Assembly: GCA_021780935.1 (NCBI GenBank)
Contig: JAJXXT010000158.1
Span: forward strand, 1-64,000
DNA from: Pseudomonadota bacterium
GTDB lineage: Bacteria; Pseudomonadota; Alphaproteobacteria; Acetobacterales; Acetobacteraceae
Direction of reading: 5' to 3'
DNA length: 64,000 nt
Part shown: positions 61,777-64,000 of the stretch, piece by piece
Layout: each line of letters begins with the position of its first letter
Position numbering within the stretch: the first letter of the stretch is position 1
The notes under the pieces: generated by a model
Seen by the model: only the letters and a program-made list of their open reading frames with translations
Told to the model about the DNA's origin: nothing
Databases searched by the model: none
Made by a program: the position numbers and the translations under genes

Positions 61777-62748
61777 ATGGAGCCGGAAGACTGGGAAATC
61801 CCCGCCAATCTGCAGCCGCACCCGGACGACTACCGCTTCGACCTGGAGCGGGCGCTCAACGCGGTGGTGGGGCTGCGCGCCAACGTGCCGAACGACGCGT
61901 TCACCGCCGGCACGCTGGGCACCGAGCGGATCGGCAACGGTGTGGTGATCCGCGACGACGGGCTGGTGCTGACGATCGGCTACCTCATCCAGGAGGCCGA
62001 GTCCGTCTGGCTGATCACCGCTGACGGCCGCGCCGTGCCCGGCCATCCGCTGGCGTTCGACAGCAATTCCGGGCTGGGCCTGGTGCAGGCGCTGGGACGG
62101 CTCGACCAGCCGGCGCTGGAGCTTGGCGACTCCGAGGCGCTGGCGGTCGGCGGCGAGGCGATCATGGCCGCGGCCGGCGGGCGGCGGCACGCGATCGAGA
62201 CGCGCATCGTCAGCCGGCAGGAATTCGCCGGCTATTGGGAATATGTGCTGGACAACGCGATCTTCATCGCGCCGGCGCATCCGTTCTGGTCGGGCTCCGC
62301 GCTGATCTCGCCCGACGGCAAGCTGCTGGGCACCGGCTCGCTGATCCTCCAGCAGGGCGACGGCAAGCGGCGCACGGACATGAACATGGTGGTGCCGGTT
62401 GCGGTGCTGCGTCCGGTGCTCGATGAGTTGCTGACGCTTGGCCGGCCCAAGGGTCCGGCACGCCCCTGGCTCGGCGTCTATGCGATGGAGGCCGAGGAGG
62501 GGATCGTGGTCGGCGGCCTCGCGGAAAAGGGCCCGGCGGCACGCGCCGGAATCCAGCAGGGCGACCGGATCATCGGGGTCGGCGACGAGGACGTCTCCGA
62601 CCTCGCGGCCTTGTGGCGCAAGGTGTGGCAGGCCGGACCCGCGGGCTCGACCGTGCTGCTGCGCGTTGGCCGCGAGGGCGCGCGCATGGCGGTGCGCATC
62701 ACCTCGGCCGACCGGCAGAGTTTTCTGCGCGGGCCCAAGCTGCACTGA
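61777..62748 (+). CDS. HtrA-like S1C-fold protein with eroded catalytic triad and PDZ domain
   Basis: A 323-residue protein. Residues 30-215 fit a trypsin-like HtrA fold, but the His-containing TNNHV-type segment is TIGYL (66-70), the Asp segment is SNSGLGL (96-102) with no acidic residue at the usual place, and the nucleophile loop is FWSGSAL (Ser172 kept, GNSGG lost). A PDZ domain covers about 228-305 (WLGVYAMEAEEGIVVGGL...GPAARAGIQQGDRII). No signal peptide is seen. It is probably a non-proteolytic scaffold or chaperone. The stop overlaps the next ATG (TGATG). Confidence 0.78.
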   Translation: MEPEDWEIPANLQPHPDDYRFDLERALNAVVGLRANVPNDAFTAGTLGTERIGNGVVIRDDGLVLTIGYLIQEAESVWLITADGRAVPGHPLAFDSNSGLGLVQALGRLDQPALELGDSEALAVGGEAIMAAAGGRRHAIETRIVSRQEFAGYWEYVLDNAIFIAPAHPFWSGSALISPDGKLLGTGSLILQQGDGKRRTDMNMVVPVAVLRPVLDELLTLGRPKGPARPWLGVYAMEAEEGIVVGGLAEKGPAARAGIQQGDRIIGVGDEDVSDLAALWRKVWQAGPAGSTVLLRVGREGARMAVRITSADRQSFLRGPKLH

Positions 62749-64000
62749 TGGCGGCCGAAACCCGGCCCTCGGCGCGCCCGCTGGCGGTGCCACCCTCCTT
62801 GCCGCTACCGCCCTGGGCGCCACACCCGTGGGCGCCACCACCTTGGGCGCTGCGGACGGCCCAGGTCGCGGTGGTGTTGCTGCCGCTGTTACTGCTGCAT
62901 GCCCGCGCGCTGGCCGAGGTCAGCGTCGCCATCGCCGATCTTGTGTTTCTGTGGCGGATGGCAGCGACCCGCTCCTGGCGCTGGCTGCGCGCGCCCGAGG
63001 TGCTGCCGGGGCTGCTGTTCTGGGCGTGGCAGCTCATCTGTTCCCTGCCCTTCCATGCCGCGGGGGGTATGCCAGCCTTCATCCAGGCGCTCGCCTCGCT
63101 CCGCTGGTTTCTGCTGATCCCGGCGCTGAGCCGCGTGGTGCTGGCCGACGCGGCGGTGCGTGCCTGGTTCATGCGCGTGCTGACCGCCGCGGTACTCTAT
63201 ATCGGCGCCAATGTCTGGCTGCAGCAGGCGACCGGGTTCGACCTCTGGGGCTTCCGCCGCTGGGTGGACGGCTCGCTGACCGGCCCGTTCTACGAGCCGC
63301 GGGCCAGCGCGCCGCTGGTGCGCATGCTGTTCCCGGTGCTGCTGCCGCCGCTGGCGCGGGCGCGCGCCGCCTGGGCCGTGACGCTGCTGCTGCTGAGCGT
63401 CGTCACCATGGTGCTGATCGGGCAGCGCATGCCGGTGCTGCTGCTGGGCATGGGCCTCGCCGCCACGGCCCTGCTGCTGCCGGGCCTGCGCAAGCTGGCG
63501 CTCGGCTTCCTGGTGCTGGTGCCGCTGCTGGTGCTGGGCACCGTGCTGTTCTCGCCGCAGGCGCATCACCGGCTGGTGACGCTGTTCGCCAGCACGATGC
63601 TGCATTTTCCCGACAGCCCCTATGGCTCGCTCTACCTGCGTGCGCTGGCGATGGCGCAGAACCGGCCCTGGTTCGGCTGGGGGTTCGACGGGTTCCGCCA
63701 CGCCTGCGCCGACCCGGTGAACTTTCGTGCCTTCCCGGGGCTGGGCCAGACCCTGGCGGCGGGCGGCGGCGCCGGCGTCTGCAACATCCACCCGCACAAC
63801 ATCTATCTGGAGGCGCTGACCAATGCCGGCCTGCCGGGGATCGTGCTTTACGCCGCCACGGTGCTGGCCTGGCTGCTGGTCACCGGGCGCGGGCTGTGGC
63901 GCGGGGCCACCACGGCGGAGCAGACCCTGCGGGCCGGCGTACTGGTCGCGATCCTCGTGCATTTCTGGCCAATCGCCTCGTCGAGCTCGGCCTTCGACGT
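62748..64000 (+). CDS. O-antigen ligase-type membrane protein (partial, runs off the window)
   Basis: The frame stays open from the ATG at 62748 to the window end (417 codons). After a Pro/Trp-rich start (LPPWAPHPWAPPPW, three short repeats), there are about nine hydrophobic segments, then a periplasmic-loop region with NRPWFGWGFDGFRHAC and the Wzy_C/WaaL hallmark HPHNIYLEALTNAGLPGI. Such proteins join polysaccharide to lipid A core or polymerise O-units. The start overlaps the HtrA-like stop. Together with GT9 upstream it suggests a surface-glycan locus continuing to the right. Confidence 0.83.
   Translation, partial: MAAETRPSARPLAVPPSLPLPPWAPHPWAPPPWALRTAQVAVVLLPLLLLHARALAEVSVAIADLVFLWRMAATRSWRWLRAPEVLPGLLFWAWQLICSLPFHAAGGMPAFIQALASLRWFLLIPALSRVVLADAAVRAWFMRVLTAAVLYIGANVWLQQATGFDLWGFRRWVDGSLTGPFYEPRASAPLVRMLFPVLLPPLARARAAWAVTLLLLSVVTMVLIGQRMPVLLLGMGLAATALLLPGLRKLALGFLVLVPLLVLGTVLFSPQAHHRLVTLFASTMLHFPDSPYGSLYLRALAMAQNRPWFGWGFDGFRHACADPVNFRAFPGLGQTLAAGGGAGVCNIHPHNIYLEALTNAGLPGIVLYAATVLAWLLVTGRGLWRGATTAEQTLRAGVLVAILVHFWPIASSSSAFD

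Overview
This is GC-rich DNA (about 70% by eye, densely coded, many ATGA/GTGA stop-start overlaps) from an alphaproteobacterium. The most likely home is Rhodospirillales/Acetobacteraceae, inferred from gene content and protein style: a FlgN-like flagellar protein, a ubiquinol-cytochrome c chaperone, an N-terminally extended uS9, a type-2 ArgC, PleD, a PyrB with a zinc-site-less PyrC', and a Lys/Ala histone-like protein. No genus can be named from sequence alone.

Layout. 1-0.7 kb: tail of a flagellar locus. 0.7-4.5 kb: glycosyltransferase, four-carbon acid sugar kinase and aldolase (OtnK/OtnC), and an RraA-family protein. 4.6-7.1 kb: histone H1-like gene and an MmgE/PrpD protein (minus strand). 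7.3-16 kb: minus-strand housekeeping and transport genes (lipoprotein, gamma-carbonic anhydrase, argC, rpsI-rplM, MarC, amino-acid ABC permease and binding protein, MFS, tRNA-His, aminotransferase). 15.7-17.8 kb: glnB-glnA behind a near-consensus sigma-54 promoter. 17.9-27.1 kb: oxidoreductase, WYL regulator divergent from a drug-type MFS, a fused MurT-GatD lipid II amidotransferase, acyl-CoA synthetase, TPR protein, beta-hydroxyacid dehydrogenase and cytochrome bc1 chaperone. 27.2-29.2 kb: an IS1595-type insertion sequence of 2017 bp with perfect 8-bp target duplications, passenger ORFs and structured non-coding DNA. 29.3-30.9 kb: sparse region with a PEP-CTERM protein gene. 30.9-43.5 kb: a long plus-strand run bamE-pyrB-pyrC'-plsY-dprA-topA-RNase R-S41 protease-rpmG, then pleD in reverse. 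43.7-51.9 kb: methyltransferase, glyoxylate-type aminotransferase facing a FAD/Fe-S glycolate or D-lactate type oxidase, hydroxyacyl-CoA-type dehydrogenase, degenerate EAL protein. 52.0-57.8 kb: a coupled operon ending in mutarotase, SDR and a GH31 enzyme with sulfoquinovosidase hallmarks. 57.8-64 kb: MFS, GT9 glycosyltransferase, M20 peptidase, a catalytically degenerate HtrA-like PDZ protein, and the start of an O-antigen ligase running off the window.

The two most interesting systems are (i) the single-polypeptide MurT-GatD (21108-23192), an enzyme best known as two separate subunits amidating lipid II in Gram-positive bacteria, here in a Gram-negative genome, and (ii) the sulfoquinovose-type operon (52022-57843). 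The IS also carries a leader-peptide plus long stem-loop arrangement ahead of a small passenger ORF, which no standard feature type explains. All functional statements rest on reading motifs in the sequence; no database search was run.
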